In this document: positions 1 to 12,615 of the stretch, piece by piece
Numbering within the stretch: the first letter of the stretch is position 1
Layout of the letters: each line of letters opens with the position of its first letter
NCBI GenBank assembly: GCA_014549065.1
Contig: JACDOX010000004.1
Coordinates: 6,090,034-6,154,033 of the forward strand
Origin: Cardinalis cardinalis
Taxonomy: Eukaryota; Chordata; Aves; Passeriformes; Cardinalidae
DNA: 64,000 nucleotides
Direction of reading: 5' to 3'
The notes under the pieces: generated by a model
Told to the model about the DNA's origin: nothing
Seen by the model: only the letters and a program-made list of their open reading frames with translations
Database searches by the model: none
Program-made: the position numbers and the translations under genes

Positions 1-148
1 GAAAAGGGAAGAAAAATCTGTATAAAGTAAGCCTTTAAAGTAGCTATTACCATTTTTACACTTGTATATTTTGAATAGGATTGTTTAAAGCTGAATTTAT
101 CTTTTTTTAAAATATCAGATGCTGTCAAGTTATTTGAATTTAAGATTA

Positions 149-245
149 CATATATATATTAAATATATATTAAGAATGCATATATATATAATATATACAT
201 GCACATACAGAATATATACATATATGCACACATGTATATATATAC
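149..245. repeat. AT/TA-rich microsatellite tract
   Basis: Interrupted (TA)n blocks alternate with ATGCACAT-like words over about 100 bp. This is low-complexity DNA likely to vary in length. Short palindromes such as ATATATAT arise from the composition alone. Confidence 0.8.
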
Positions 246-3200
246 AAAGAAGCCAGGTATCTTAGCAAAGACTTATGTATGTGCAAATGTGTCATTGAAC
301 CATTGCAGCATACTTTTGCAAAACAATATATTATATTTGGCAGTGCTTAGACCTAAGTTCTATTGTGTTGTTGCTATTATTTTTAATTTAAAGCACCTTT
401 TGGTGACAGAAGTCCTTGTTAGCTAAAGTCAGTGAGCATTAGTAAGCAGATGAATATGATGTAAATTGGTAGAAGCTGTTTGCTGCAAGTAGGAAGATAT
501 CTCACAGAGATGACATCCGGCTGTTACTGGGCTCACTCTCTCTCCTTTTTTNGCATAAATGCCAGAACAAGACAACAGACTGACTCCCCTCATGCTTGTT
601 GATTGCTGAATCATGGCTGTCCATGGTTCAGGATGTTGATGGACAGACATGTAATACCTGTCTGGCATCCTTATGTATAAGACTCATCTTATTTTCCTGT
701 GATTTGATGCATGGCCTACTTTTCTGGAACTTGTGGAAATGTTANGTATCTCTTGGGAAAGAAAGGCATAGAAAGACTAAGATTGACTCTACACTATTGT
801 GCTGTGGGAAGGTATTACAAGAAGGCCAACATGATATTTTCAACCTCTAAAAAGGGTTGTTGTGGGAGAGACTCACGTATTTGTATTCATATGTTACCAG
901 ACACTTTGAGCTGCAGCTGCTTGCCTGGGAAAAGATTGGTTAGAATAAGCCTAGTCAAAAATTGCCTCTGAAGTTATTTCCTGTACTGTACCATCCCTTC
1001 CCTTCCTGATGCGNCTTTCTTTTTCAGAAATCCTCTCCTTCTTCCTCAGAAAATCTTCTTTGTGACAATTCTGTGGGAATGAGTGGACTGTTTTTCTGAG
1101 TAAAANGGAGATTTTTCTTGGAAGACATTGAGTGGCCTTCTTTTTCCAGAAGAGCTAGTATCTCAGTCTGCAGGCACCACACTTTGCCGTATCATTCTGA
1201 CACTGCTCAACTGTTAGATAAAGTGCATGTGATCTCCTTGATCCTTCTTTACATGTATCTCCTGTTGAAAGGATGAATTTAGAGATCTAATTTCAGAGAA
1301 GGTTAGGGGCTGTGAATCCCTGACACATCCTGATTTAGTGTTGGGATACATGATAGCTTACCCAGGGCACTCGGAGAGCTAGCTTTCATGGGGTTTCCTT
1401 TATGTGGAAGTCACAGTGTGGGTGGTAACTTTTTTTCTCTCATCATTGATTTTGGATATGGCCTTGGTGTGTNCCAGAGACTGGATAAATAAGTGCTAAA
1501 TCCAGCCATACATATGGAGCAACCAAGAACTGAAGCCCTATCCTCACTTTAGAGGCTTTATCTACTGTCTTTGACTGGCCTTCAGTTTCTCCAAACTGTT
1601 TTGGGTTTCCATCTCTTTCCAGGGAGATATACTGTCTAATTCAAATCTGGAATGATATGGGACAGCATGGCAGCTAGAAACGAGCCATTATGATATTGAG
1701 TAGCTGAGTCCTAGTGATGCAAGGAAATTATCTCATTCATTTGCCATGTGTTGCACAGGGATCCTCCTCTCCCATTTGTTCTGTTTCATTCTTGTTTCCT
1801 TCATGCTGTTATTGCACCTGGGCTCTGCTCTGGTGAAACTGGTACTTGGGCAGTGAGAACTACTGGCAGCCCAGAGTAAAGCTGTGCCACAGTCCAGGGT
1901 GGCCCTGTACCCTATTTCATGAATCTCTTGATCTAGAGAGCTTTGTTTTGGTGCTACCCAAAAAATATCAGGAGAGAGACAGCCAATAAAAATGTAACTT
2001 GAGGTTTTAAATACCTATGCATCAAAGTGACATTTTTGACTACCATTTACGTTTAGCTTTGAATAAATTCACATGTCAATCATTTTTACTAATTCAAAGG
2101 CTTACTTGTCTTCAAAATACTAAAAAGACCTATCAGAGTAAAAAAGTTCTTCTGTTTTGAAAAGATTTCTCTCCTCAGAGTGCCTTTTTGATGAATTCTT
2201 TTCTCATACATTCCATGCATTACTAGGGCTTCAAAGGGCAGGTGCAAAAAAATCTAATAGAAATGAGATTTAGCTTAGTTAATACCTTCCCTTCATGTAA
2301 AATTAGTCCCTAGGACACTTTACTAGAGACAGAAGAAAACTTTCTGTCCCTCCATTAGATTGCTTTCTCTAGCTCTTCTTTTTGTTTGTTAAGCCTCAGA
2401 TATTATGACTATTAATATCAGATCCTCTTCTCAGTTTATCATAAAACATCTTGCTCCCAGTTTTTTCCACTTTGGTAACAGAGATGTATGTCGTGCAATG
2501 ATGTGTTATATCACTCTTCTCTTGAATGAGTCTCTTTCCTTTGATTCACACTGTTAAATAATATAATCCATGTGCTGGAATGACAGATAGATACTACTTT
2601 GGAAGCATCTATAAGTATATTGGTTGGTATAGCAGGGGGAAATTCCTCTGCTAGTTTATTTTTCTTTAGTATTAGTGTTACATTGGCTTGTCTCAATGTC
2701 TATAACAAATTGCTTTTCTCCCAGGAATNTTCAAATAATTTAGTTCAGAGCTTTCTAGCCCTATGTAAAATAATTTACATTCAGTCCTGGCCTACATCCA
2801 TTAGTGCTAAAGCTATATTGTTTAGAGATTTCATGACTAGTCTGTCACTAAATGTTCAGTAAAATCCGCATCTTATTCTTTCCTTTTTTTTCAGCTCTGG
2901 GTTTGTTTTTTGGGGTTTTTTAAAAAGCACAAGTAACGTAAACATTGTCTTCAGGTGCCAAGTATCATATAATGACTGAGATGAGTCAGTTAAAATGTTT
3001 TATAAGATTCTTCAGCCATACCAAGAGCTTCTGATAACACTGGGCTAAGGGAGAGTCTACTTTTATTAGCTTACATGCTAGAATCTATCTACCTTGCGTA
3101 TGCTTTTTTAATTAAGCAGAGTTAAATTGAGCACACCCATTCCACCCTTGACCTTCTTCTTTGTTTCAAACAGTTATTTACATCTTCTGCTGGTACTTGA

Positions 3201-3982
3201 TTTTATACCCTAGTCCCCATCTGAAAAACTGCACCTCATTCATTTCTTTCCTTTGTTTCCAATACTGAAATTGTCAAGTATAACCCTGTGACTCATTGAG
3301 ATCCAACGTGGAACACAACTACATTTCCTTCATGTTAGAGGTGTTTGCTTGAGAATTCTTGAATTTATTGATGTTTACCTACCCAGTCAATGAGAATTTT
3401 TGTCAAATAGTGGTGTATACATGGCAATGAAAATGATAGTGTAATTTGCCTCTATTACTTCCTGATATCAAGATTCTGCTGCACTGCAAATTTCATATCT
3501 GTTGTTATTATTTGTTTGACAGAATCAAAAACATGCCAGGTGCTTTGCAAAACAGAGAACAAGAAAAATCCCTTTCCAGAAGAGATGACAGCCTGAATAG
3601 AAATGGCATAATGGCAGGAGAAAAAGGAAGCAGAAAGGGGAAGCAAAACAAGAGTTATAACCATAAGATCATGAGATTGGTTTGGAGGCACAGTGAACGC
3701 TATGAGGCATTTTTTTAAAGCCCATAAGGACTGTAGTTGGGATTAGAGAATGGAAATGTAGAAAAGAAGCATGGAAAGGAATGGAGAAGAAGGGAGGAAC
3801 AGACTGGCAACAGGAGGAAGAGTAAACAGAGGTGTATGGGAGAGGCCAGAACACACATCTGACAAACTGAGGATTATGACTAATGACAAGGATGAAAGAC
3901 CACATCTGAAGAGCATGATGATTTCAGGAGGATGGCGAAGCAGGACATGGCGATGCTGCTAGGGAGAGAAGAGCCAGCAAAG

Positions 3983-4008
3983 CTGCCCTGGAAGCCTGCC
4001 CTGGAAGC
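3983..4008. repeat. perfect 13-bp tandem duplication
   Basis: The unit CTGCCCTGGAAGC occurs twice in a row without mismatch, inside a locally GC-richer purine segment. It is a simple replication-slippage product with no evident function. Confidence 0.85.
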
Positions 4009-6874
4009 TCCTCACGCTAACATAACCCTGCTTCCCCATCTTCTTTCTAGCTCCCCTCTTATACATAAAATATGTATATAGAAGAGCAAAGGAGAAGGAG
4101 AAGCAGCTAAATAAACTTTTCCAAAGATCCTGCTGGGGAAGAAGTTTAAACTGTGATGATACAGATTTACTCCTACTGATACTGCTCGTGGTAGCAAGAG
4201 GCAGAGAGCATTCTGTTAGTCATACTCCTGCAGATGAATCTATGTGAGTCTTTGCCTCTGCTTACACATAGGCCTTGTTGAGAAATATTCACCAAAATTA
4301 TAATACTCCAGGCAATCTGGGACATTTTAAAATGTCCTTTCATTCTAGAACAGAAAGAAATACCACTCACAGTGAAATGGAAACAGGAAAGAAGAGTATT
4401 TTAACAGTTTTTTTTTAATGCTGAAAATAATAATTTCAGTATTACAGAAAAATAAGAGGGGATTTTGCTAATTATGGAGAAAAAAATACATATTATAACT
4501 TTTCATGAAATTTCTGATAAAATTGGAAATTTTTTTAATTATGTAGGACTGGTTTTTCTGTTGTGGTTTTTTTTAGAAAATTGGTATTTTTAGAAAGAAA
4601 CAGGAAAATTGCTATGTTTGGCCTGTCAGACATTTTAAAATACCCTGATTTCCAAGGTAAGAATTCTTCAGGAGTAAGAAAGCTGAAAAGTGGCCAGTCT
4701 AATCTCTTCCTCACTTCCTTCTCCTCTGCTTCTGTGATCAGACTTGTCTAATGATTAGTCTGCAAAGAGCAAAGCCAGTTTCTATGTCTCCCTGAGAAAA
4801 GGCATTTTGCCAACTACTTTAAGAATTTTTAACAGGATCTACTTACAGGAAGTCGCTTTTTTGCTGCAGACTATGTGTCCACAAATCCTCCTCGAAGCTC
4901 TTCCATTTTCCCTGGAAAGGTTTATAAGAAAGCGTGCTGGAAAGGCTCAGATCTTTCCATCTCCAGTGAAATTGTTTCTAAACATAGTTATAGTTTAGCA
5001 GATGTATTGGTATGACAGTTGAGAGACTACTGCTGTTAATGAAGTATTCTATTGCCTTGGCGTATATAGACACTTTTCACCTGGTACTTCCGACTGCAAA
5101 GTATTGATGTTTAGGCTATTATAAGTACTTGCGCATTATATTTTTTTGGTAAGTTTTAGAGGACAGAACTGGGTAAATTTTTCTTCTCCTTCAGGGTAAC
5201 ACAGCTTTTCATAAGTCATTCATCTTGAATGAATACAAGAGTGATATCAAGTTGGTTGTTGTGACACATTACCAATATGACGCCCATTTTTCGTTTCTTC
5301 TAGCAGTGGAATGGTTTGTCTCATGGAGACAANGGCCTTGTTTGAGAATGGTGACTCTGGATAAGATTAAAATAATTTGTTTGAGTGAGGAGGAGGCAAC
5401 TGAAAGTCATAGCTGAAATATTACCAAAAATCCTTAACTGGTTGGATTTGTCCATCATTTGCTTGAAGATTTTGGTAAATGGTGCTTTATTGGGTTTCCA
5501 AATGCCAGCAATGGCCAAGCACTTTCTTTTAATTTTCTTCAATTTGGACTTTGCTTAAGTTAATTAAGCTTTNGTCATCTCAGGGTACCATTTTAGAAAT
5601 GAGGTCTACAAGACCTTCTCCATCAGTGTAAAACTTTGGCTACTTAAGAACATATGAGGTATAGAGAGTAAACTCAATGCTCAGCAGTGCTTGAAGAGTG
5701 ATTCCCACCTCAGTAATTTCTCTGCACTGTCATNGAAATAATACTGGATTTAAATCCTATAGCCATGGTGTCAATTTACCAAAATCTTCTCTGCCTAAAT
5801 AATTCTTCAATTAAATGTAGCTCGAAGTTTTATAACAATCCACCTATCATTAAAAAAATGAGATTGCAAAGTAGTGTCATAATATCACCCCATAATACAG
5901 ATTTTTTGCATATCATTTTTACATATTTGAAAGAACTCCATTAACTCAGTTGCATACAACTTTTTGCAATAAGAGGCACAACATAAAGCAATATCAAAAC
6001 ACAGGTAATATTTCTACTAATTTTATTTAGCCAAGCTCCAGAGTTTGCATAATTTTGCCACTGCTTCTGGCATGATAGCAGATATGGACGTTATCCATAC
6101 CTGCCTAACTTTTGGTGCTGAGAGAGGATTCAGCTGTGTGGCACCTTACCACCCTCTGATACCAAAAAAAAAAAAAAGGAATTCCACTGGGAAATGTGGC
6201 ATAACCTCTGGGGAATGCAGTTTGACCTACCTTCTGGGTTCAGACACTGAACTGGATGCATGATTTGGGAAGGGATTTAATACCAGCTACCTCAGTAGCC
6301 ACATGGTGTTACAGGAAAAAGATTGAAAAAAACCCCAAACTACTATAATATATCCTGAGACTGAAGGACAGCATGATTATTTTGCCTATATATTAATTTC
6401 TAACCTTGCCTATACTTCTCCTCACAATCCTTCCCTGATACTGTCTGTCAGCTCTTTCAAGAAGACACTTGGTTGTGCATAAAGTAGGAATAGCTGCACT
6501 GACTCAAGCCATGAGCCCACACAGCCCTGTGTACCTGGCTGTGTGCCTTGGCGGGGGCACAGTCTTGCTTTAAGGCCTCCACTGATCTCTGCAGATCAGG
6601 GAAACCTTCAGCTGTTCACTTCCAGACATCTTCAGGGCTCTATATCCAATATGTACAGTTCAAATACTTCCCAAATCAGGGCAGTGCACTATGATGAGTA
6701 GTCTGAATTTGTCCTATATTCTGTGAATTTACTTCTTTCTTCTGTCAATCTTCTCTCTCTGTCGTGCCCTTCTTTCTCCTGAAGTAGAATGACCAGGGCT
6801 GCATGAATTATTCAAAATAAGAGTGTATGATGTATTTATACAGTGATATAGCGATACAGTGTATTGATACTGTG

Positions 6875-6896
6875 ATATATATATATATATATATAT
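6875..6896. repeat. (AT)11 dinucleotide microsatellite
   Basis: Eleven uninterrupted AT units flanked by non-repetitive sequence. Confidence 0.9.
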
Positions 6897-8400
6897 GTTT
6901 TCTATTTTGTTTACAGTTTCTTTCTTGATCATCCAAATATCCTGTTTCACATTTTTACTTGATACTGGGTGCTTGACTTGATGTTTTCAGAGAGNTGTCT
7001 GGTGTTAATTCCTTATTTTTTTCTTCTCAAGCAATAGTTAATTTGTAGTCCCTGCCTGTGTGTGTAGAGTTAGACTTATTTACCCCTTGTTCAGTTCTTT
7101 CTGTTTTATCAGATTTCATTACTCCTTCATGGCCAAGGGCATTGAAAATTGTGAAATCATTTTGCAGTTCTTTCCAGGCAGTTCCTTGCTGATTTAACTT
7201 ACAAAAAGCATTTTGTATCAAACTTTCTCATCTGACAGTTCTTAGATATCACATTTCNCTTTACTACTAATAAAAGTACTTTTGCTTAAATCCTTTGTTT
7301 TATTTCATGCTTCAGTCCAGGAATCTTTGCAAACACTTAAGTACCCAATTGCTATAATTCACTTCTATGTTTTTAAGATTGGGGGACGGAGCACTTCAAA
7401 CTATTGTCATTTGTGTTTTATTAACTGGAAACCTTAAAAGTAGATTTTAGACCTCCTTATTGCCTCCTGGTTCTGACAGAGTGGTTATACAACCTTCAGA
7501 GTGAAAAATTGCTAAGGGCTAGATCCATAAACTGCATCTAGGAATGCCTTTAGCCTCTTAGATCTCCTTCCTCTTTGCCCANATTAGTTACATCCCTCTA
7601 CACTAGAAAGAGAAAACCTGGGTGTTAAGCAACAACCTCCACCAGCTCTTTCATACTGAGCAGGGAACAGTCTTAGTGGACAGAAGAAACATCCAGATGG
7701 GCTAAATTAAACCAGAGAGTGGTGTACTGATATTGGTATATTTTTCAACACTGTCTTGCTCATGGGACTGTAAGGTACTGTGAGGTAAGACTTTCCGCAT
7801 CTCTNCCACAGCAGCTGTTGTTGATCCCACTATTTCCTGCAGTGACCTCTAGAACCAAACTACAATGCTGAGGTCACAATCCTTCTTTTTCTNTAGCACA
7901 GTGAATGTTGAACTTTCAGGGTTAGGCAACAACTGAGTAGACTTTGGGGAGCTACCCTGTCAGCGTGAGCACTCAAAGCTGTATTTAGCCGCTTCTGTTT
8001 AAGTGCAAGTCTAAGGTGGGGTCTAAGTTACAACACCAGTCAAAGCAGTGACAAGAATTTGAATCCCAGCTTTGCAGACCTGTTAAACTTTCTTGTGAGA
8101 AAGGACTCACTTTATATAACCCATATATAACCTTCACTCAAATGGCATTCTTGCAATCCTCCAAAACCTATACTTGGTCTACACAAGTGTCGTGCCATGA
8201 CCCATGTTACCATGTGAATACTGGCAGTATGTAAATGTAGACAGGTGAGTAGACCCTATGAGTTACAAGTATTCATAACATACCAAAAATCTTAAATAGT
8301 GGGGAAAAGGAGTGAGCAACATAAGCAAACCATGACTGACATTTAGTGTTTCTGAAGCTGAGTTGAATGCTGAATATTTGAGACAAAGAACTAAGAGCAT

Positions 8401-8402
8401 AT

Positions 8403-8433
<31 letters not shown>
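8401..8433. repeat. (ATTT)8 microsatellite
   Basis: About eight uninterrupted ATTT units end in TTAGTATTTT. An A/C-rich low-complexity tract (8466-8530, CAA- and AAAC-rich) follows within 35 bp. The pairing of T-rich then A-rich tracts on one strand could form a weak stem. Confidence 0.9.
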
Positions 8434-8822
8434 GTATTTTAGAAACATCTCCACTTGTCAATATTTAAAAAAAACCACAAAAAACCCAAACCAAACAACA
8501 ACAACAAAAAAAATCAAACAAAAAAGCCCCACACCACAGTTATGTACTGTGTTTATTTTCTTGTAGTTATAAAAGTAATTCTATCAATACATATAGCTAT
8601 ACTAGTCTGGCCAGTGACAAAAGTGAACCAGCTACCAGAGGAGATTTGGGATGGTGAATTTCCATCTGTTCCATTACATCTTAGGTGCCTGTAAATCCTT
8701 ATCTGAAACAGTAGAACTTTGAGAACTAATAAGCCAAAAATTAAGACTCTGCAAACTACCAAATCAATCTGCCCTGTGATTTTTTAAAAAAGAACAAGCT
8801 CTGAAGGACTGCTATCTTTATC

Positions 8823-8900
8823 TCTGTCATCTATATCTATGCGTCTACATTAATACAAGCTTCTGTCATCTATATCTGTGTATCAATATTAATACAGGCT
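8823..8900. repeat. 39-bp tandem duplication, two copies
   Basis: Copy 1 (8823-8861) and copy 2 (8862-8900) align without gaps at about 33 of 39 positions. Both begin TCTGTCATCTATATCT and end in TTAATACA(A/G)GCT. The divergence shows an old duplication, not an active microsatellite. Confidence 0.8.
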
Positions 8901-9930
8901 AGTTCACACATTTGTAATTATTTTCTTTCTCAATTTGTTAGATTTATCTGTTGGCACAGTGTCTCCAGTGCTTCAGCTTTTTTTGTTTTGCTGATATTAA
9001 CATTAATGGGTTCTACTTTTTAATTGATAGCTATTAATTGAGTAAGGATGTCAGGTAGCAATAAAATAAAAGACAATGAACAGAAACTTGAGATTAAGGA
9101 AAAATTCATAACAAATCCCAGGTCAGCCTGTCCTTTCTNGTGTGTACTGGGCAGGCACAATGCTTTTTGTATATAATGCCAAAATGGCTCAGAAGTGTGT
9201 TTTTATGCACTGACACACAATAACAGTAAAGCTCTTTTGAGGTNTCATATACTTAGAGATATGAAGGAACTTGTAGAAGCCTGTATTTTTAAACATGTCC
9301 GAAAACATCTAAGTGATAATTTTGTGCCAGTTCTGATATTTTATGTTCACACCAGATCCTAGAAAAATTCGCCTTCCTTGTTCACAGCCCATGTCACCAG
9401 CCCTTTCTAGCTCTTTTCTTTCTATGTAGTACATGATTGAAGACTTCATTGGTTGTTGGTTGCAGGTTTACTCATGAAAAATATCTTTTTAGTTGTGTTT
9501 TGACTGTAAACTACACTTACATTATTGAAAGACCTATTTCAATCTTTTTTCTATTCCAAAACCCAGATTTAGGTAGTGATAAATGACGGATTGATTCTTT
9601 AGAAACAAAAAAAAACCTCTTCTAATTCTCTTAAGGAAAAACATTTCCTTTAGCGTACCTTTTCCCTAAGGTTTTCAAACATTTGGGATCTCAATTTGAA
9701 GCCATTTATGAGACTCTAACTTTTTTGAAAGTACTGATTTCCAAAACTCTGAAATACCATAATTCTCAATTTATTACAAACTAAAGAAATATAAAAAGGC
9801 ATCTNTAAAAGTAAAAGGAAAAACCTTAGTTAGCGAATTTTTTTGACATTTTAGGACCTTGATTTATATTATGCTCAAGTTCTCTCTTTCTTATAAATGC
9901 ATACACATATGTTTGCNCTTTCACATAAAA
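8901..9930. other. AT-rich non-coding stretch
   Basis: No open frame of note and no recognisable repeat. It runs up to the 3' terminus of the minus-strand CR1 element. Confidence 0.6.
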
Positions 9931-10179
9931 GAATCATAGAATGAGAATAATTTAGTTTGGAAAAGGGCTAGATTGAGTCTAACCCTTAACCTAGTACTGC
10001 CAAGTCCACCACTAGATTATGTCCTTAAGCACCACATCAACACAACTTTTAATACCTCCAGGGGCAGTGGTTGCACCACTTCCTTTTTCAAATGCTTGAG
10101 AACATTTTCCATGGAGAAATTTTTCCCAGTACCCAAAATAAACCTCCTCTGGCGCAACTAGAAGGCATTTCATCCTGTC

Positions 10180-11580
10180 CTACCAGTTGCTACCCAGGAG
10201 TAGAGACCAGCCTCCTGTCACTTCAGGTAGTTGTAGAGAACAATAAGGTCCCCTTGAGCCTCCTTTTCCCCAGGCTAAACAACCCCAGCTCCCTCAGCTG
10301 CTCCTCATTAAAATTGTTCTCTTGACTCTTGACCAGCTTTGTTGCCTTATTCTGAGCCTACTCCAGCTCCTCAATGTACTTGTGCTCAGGCATCCAGAAC
10401 TGGACACAGTACTCACTGTGTCACCTCACAAGGAACAGGGGCAGAGGGACAATCACTGCTGGCCACATTACTTTGGATAAAAGTCCAGATGCCATTTGCC
10501 TTCTTGGTCACCAGGGCACATGTCTGGCTCATGATCAGCTGGCTGTTGACCAACACCCTCCTGTCCTTTTCTGCTGGGTGCATTGCCTGACACTCTGCCC
10601 CAGCCTGTAGTGTTGCATGGGTTTGTTGTGACTNAAATGCAGGACCCAGAACTTTGCCGTGTTGAACCTCATACAGCTGGCCTAGCCCAATTGATCCACT
10701 CTGTCCAGATCCTTCTGTACACCCTTCCTACCCTCCATCAGATCAACAATCCTGCCCAACTTTTTGTGATTTTCAAAGTGACTGATAGTGCTCTCAATTT
10801 CCTCATTGAGATCATTGATAAAGATTAAACAGAACTGGCCCCAACGCTGGGCCCCAGGGAGTGTCACTAGTAACTACCTGCCAATGGAATTTGACTCCAT
10901 TCATCACCACTTTCTGGGCCAGCCATCCAGGCAATATTTTACACTGCAAGCACCTTCCACACCAGGAGCAGCCAGTTGCCCCAAGAGAATCCTGTGGGAA
11001 ATTGTGTCAAAGGCCTTGCTAAAGTCCCAGTAGATGCCATCCACAGTCTTTTCCTCACCCACTAAACTGGTCACCCTGTCATAGAAGGCAATCGGCTGGT
11101 CATGGTAGACCTGCCTTTCCTAAACCCCTGCTGGCTAGGCTTGATCCATTGGTTGTCTTGCACATGCCATGTGATCTCACTCAAGTTGATCTACTCCAAG
11201 ACCTTCCCCAGTGCTGACGTCAGCCCTTCTTGTAGATGGGTGTCCCATTTGTTAATCTGCAGTCATTTGGGATTCACCTGCCAAGCTAGAAATGTTGAAA
11301 AATGATGGAAAATGACTTAGTGAACTCTTCTAGTATCTCCCCTGTACCCTCAGGTGAATCCCATGCAGGCCTTGTAACCCTTGTGCTCACCAAGTGGTAT
11401 GGCAGGACACTGAAAATTTTTTATTATGAGGACTTCATTCTGCTCCCCATCCATTTCTTTCAGCTCAGAGGAATAGTTACCCCCCGGTGTCTTAAAAATT
11501 ACTCTTATTATTAAAGACTGAGGCACTACCTCCGATTTTTCCACATCCTTTGCTACTATATTCCTCCTTGCATCCATTAA
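10180..11580 (-). pseudogene. CR1 ORF2 reverse transcriptase remnant
   Basis: This is the decayed reverse transcriptase of the same CR1 copy, spread over several frames. Recognisable landmarks are DGEQNEVLII (within 11577-11350), ITWHVQDNQWIKPSQQGF (about 11177-11119), an open block at 10867-10682 containing FINDLNEEIEST, and EYCVQFWM near 10405-10383. The catalytic FADD box is replaced: the codons at 10777-10766 read Phe-Glu-Asn-His. Both metal-binding aspartates of motif C are gone, so the enzyme is dead whatever the frameshifts. The C-terminal part ends about 250 bp before the element's 3' end. Confidence 0.88.
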
Positions 11581-11829
11581 CGGATGGAAATTCTCCGCAG
11601 CCTCCTTTTTGTTGATGATGTGTTTATAGAAATATTTTATATTATTTTTTATGGCAGTAGCTAGATTAAATTCTAGTTGGGCTTCAGCCCTTCAAGTTTT
11701 CCTCCCGCATAACCTCATGTCATCCTATTAGTCTTCCTGAATGGCCTGCCCCTTCATCTAAAGGTCATAAATACTCCTTCTTCCCTGACTTCCACTCAAA
11801 GCTCTCTGTTAAGCCAGGGTGGTCTTCTT

Positions 11830-12615
11830 GCTCACCTCCAAAACTTATGGTACGTGGCAGCAGCCTGCTCCTGTACTTTTAAGATTTCCCTCTTAAAGCA
11901 CATCCGGCCTTCCTGGATTTCCTTCTCCTTAAGAACCGCCTCCCAAGAGACTTTGTGAGCCAGGCTCCTAAGAAGGTCNAAGTCTGCTCTCCAGAAGGCC
12001 AAGCTCTGCTGATCCCACTTCTTCTCCAAGAATTGCAAACATATTATTTCATGATGGCTATGCCCTAGGAGCCCTCTGACCATCACATCACCCTAAAGTC
12101 CTTCTCTGTTCACTAACAGGTCCAACAGGACCCTTTGTGGGTTCCTTAGATACTGTGACAGGAAAATATCTTCCACACACTCCAATAAATGCCTAGACCA
12201 TTTTCTCTCTTGTGCTGTATTTCCAGGAGATATCTGGTAAATTGAAGTTCCTCATGAGAACAAAAGCTGTGTGAGACTTCTCTTAGCTGCTTGCAGATTA
12301 TTTCATCTGCCTCTTCATCTTAGCTGGGTGGTTTCTAAGAGATTGCCGTGACATATTCCTTGTTGGCCTTTCTTCCAATCCTCACTTGTAAAGGCTCAAC
12401 CCTAACATCACCNTCATTAAATTCTAAGCAATCAAAACGTTCCCATCCTTGTCTGCCCCTTCTGAAGGTTTTGGTTTTTTTTGCCATCCATTGCAGCATT
12501 CCAGCTGTGTGGGTCCTCCCACCATATTTCTGTGATAGCAATTATGTCATAGTTTTCCTGCAGCACCATGGCTTCCAGCTCCTATTTGTTGCTCCTGCTG
12601 CACGCATTGGTGTAG
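11830..12615 (-). pseudogene. CR1 ORF2 endonuclease domain remnant
   Basis: The minus strand encodes a decayed APE-type endonuclease domain. At 12561-12519 it reads QENYDIIAITEIWW, which holds the conserved glutamate of the ITE-x-WW motif. Near 12405-12345 comes EPLQVRIGRKANK, and at 12062-12048 HSHHE. In CR1 elements the last motif is normally HSDHE, so the catalytic aspartate codon (12056-12054) is now His. A frame covering 12086-11832 continues into the linker before the reverse transcriptase. Other stops and frameshifts break the domain, so no functional nuclease is expected. Confidence 0.85.

Larger units (their letters stand above)
1..8400. other. AT-rich non-coding stretch
   Basis: No credible gene is visible. 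Open frames are all under about 90 codons, sit in AT-rich sequence and match no family I recognise. The stretch holds an AT/TA-rich microsatellite (149-245), an (AT)11 tract (6875-6896), a perfect 13-bp tandem duplication (3983-4008) and an A-run near 6163. A segment at about 6480-6620 is richer in GC and vaguely resembles old CR1-type repeats, but I cannot place it. The region is probably intergenic or intronic. Confidence 0.6.
9931..12615 (-). mobile_element. CR1 LINE, 5'-truncated, about 2.7 kb
   Basis: This is a chicken-repeat-1 non-LTR retrotransposon read on the minus strand. Its 3' terminus lies at the low coordinate, where the plus strand begins GAATCATAGAATGAG, the complement of the CR1 terminal ATTCTATG-type repeat. 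Degenerate translation of the minus strand gives, in order from 12.6 kb downward, endonuclease and reverse transcriptase signatures of CR1 ORF2. The copy lacks ORF1 and the start of the endonuclease domain, as expected for 5' truncation during target-primed reverse transcription. Many stops and frameshifts show that it is an old, inactive fossil. It is the most complete mobile element in the window. The exact CR1 subfamily cannot be fixed by eye. Confidence 0.93.

Noticed and set aside
199..426. 75-codon frame at the start of the window
   Set aside because: It overlaps an AT/TA microsatellite; its amino-acid pattern (IYIYAHMYIY) is the repeat read in frame.
6480..6620. Old CR1/L3-type repeat
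   Set aside because: A few words fit, but similarity is too weak by eye to annotate an element.
10071..11305. Plus-strand open frames of 60-85 codons across 10.0-11.3 kb
   Set aside because: They are antisense shadows of the minus-strand CR1 ORF2 and do not resemble any protein in that orientation.
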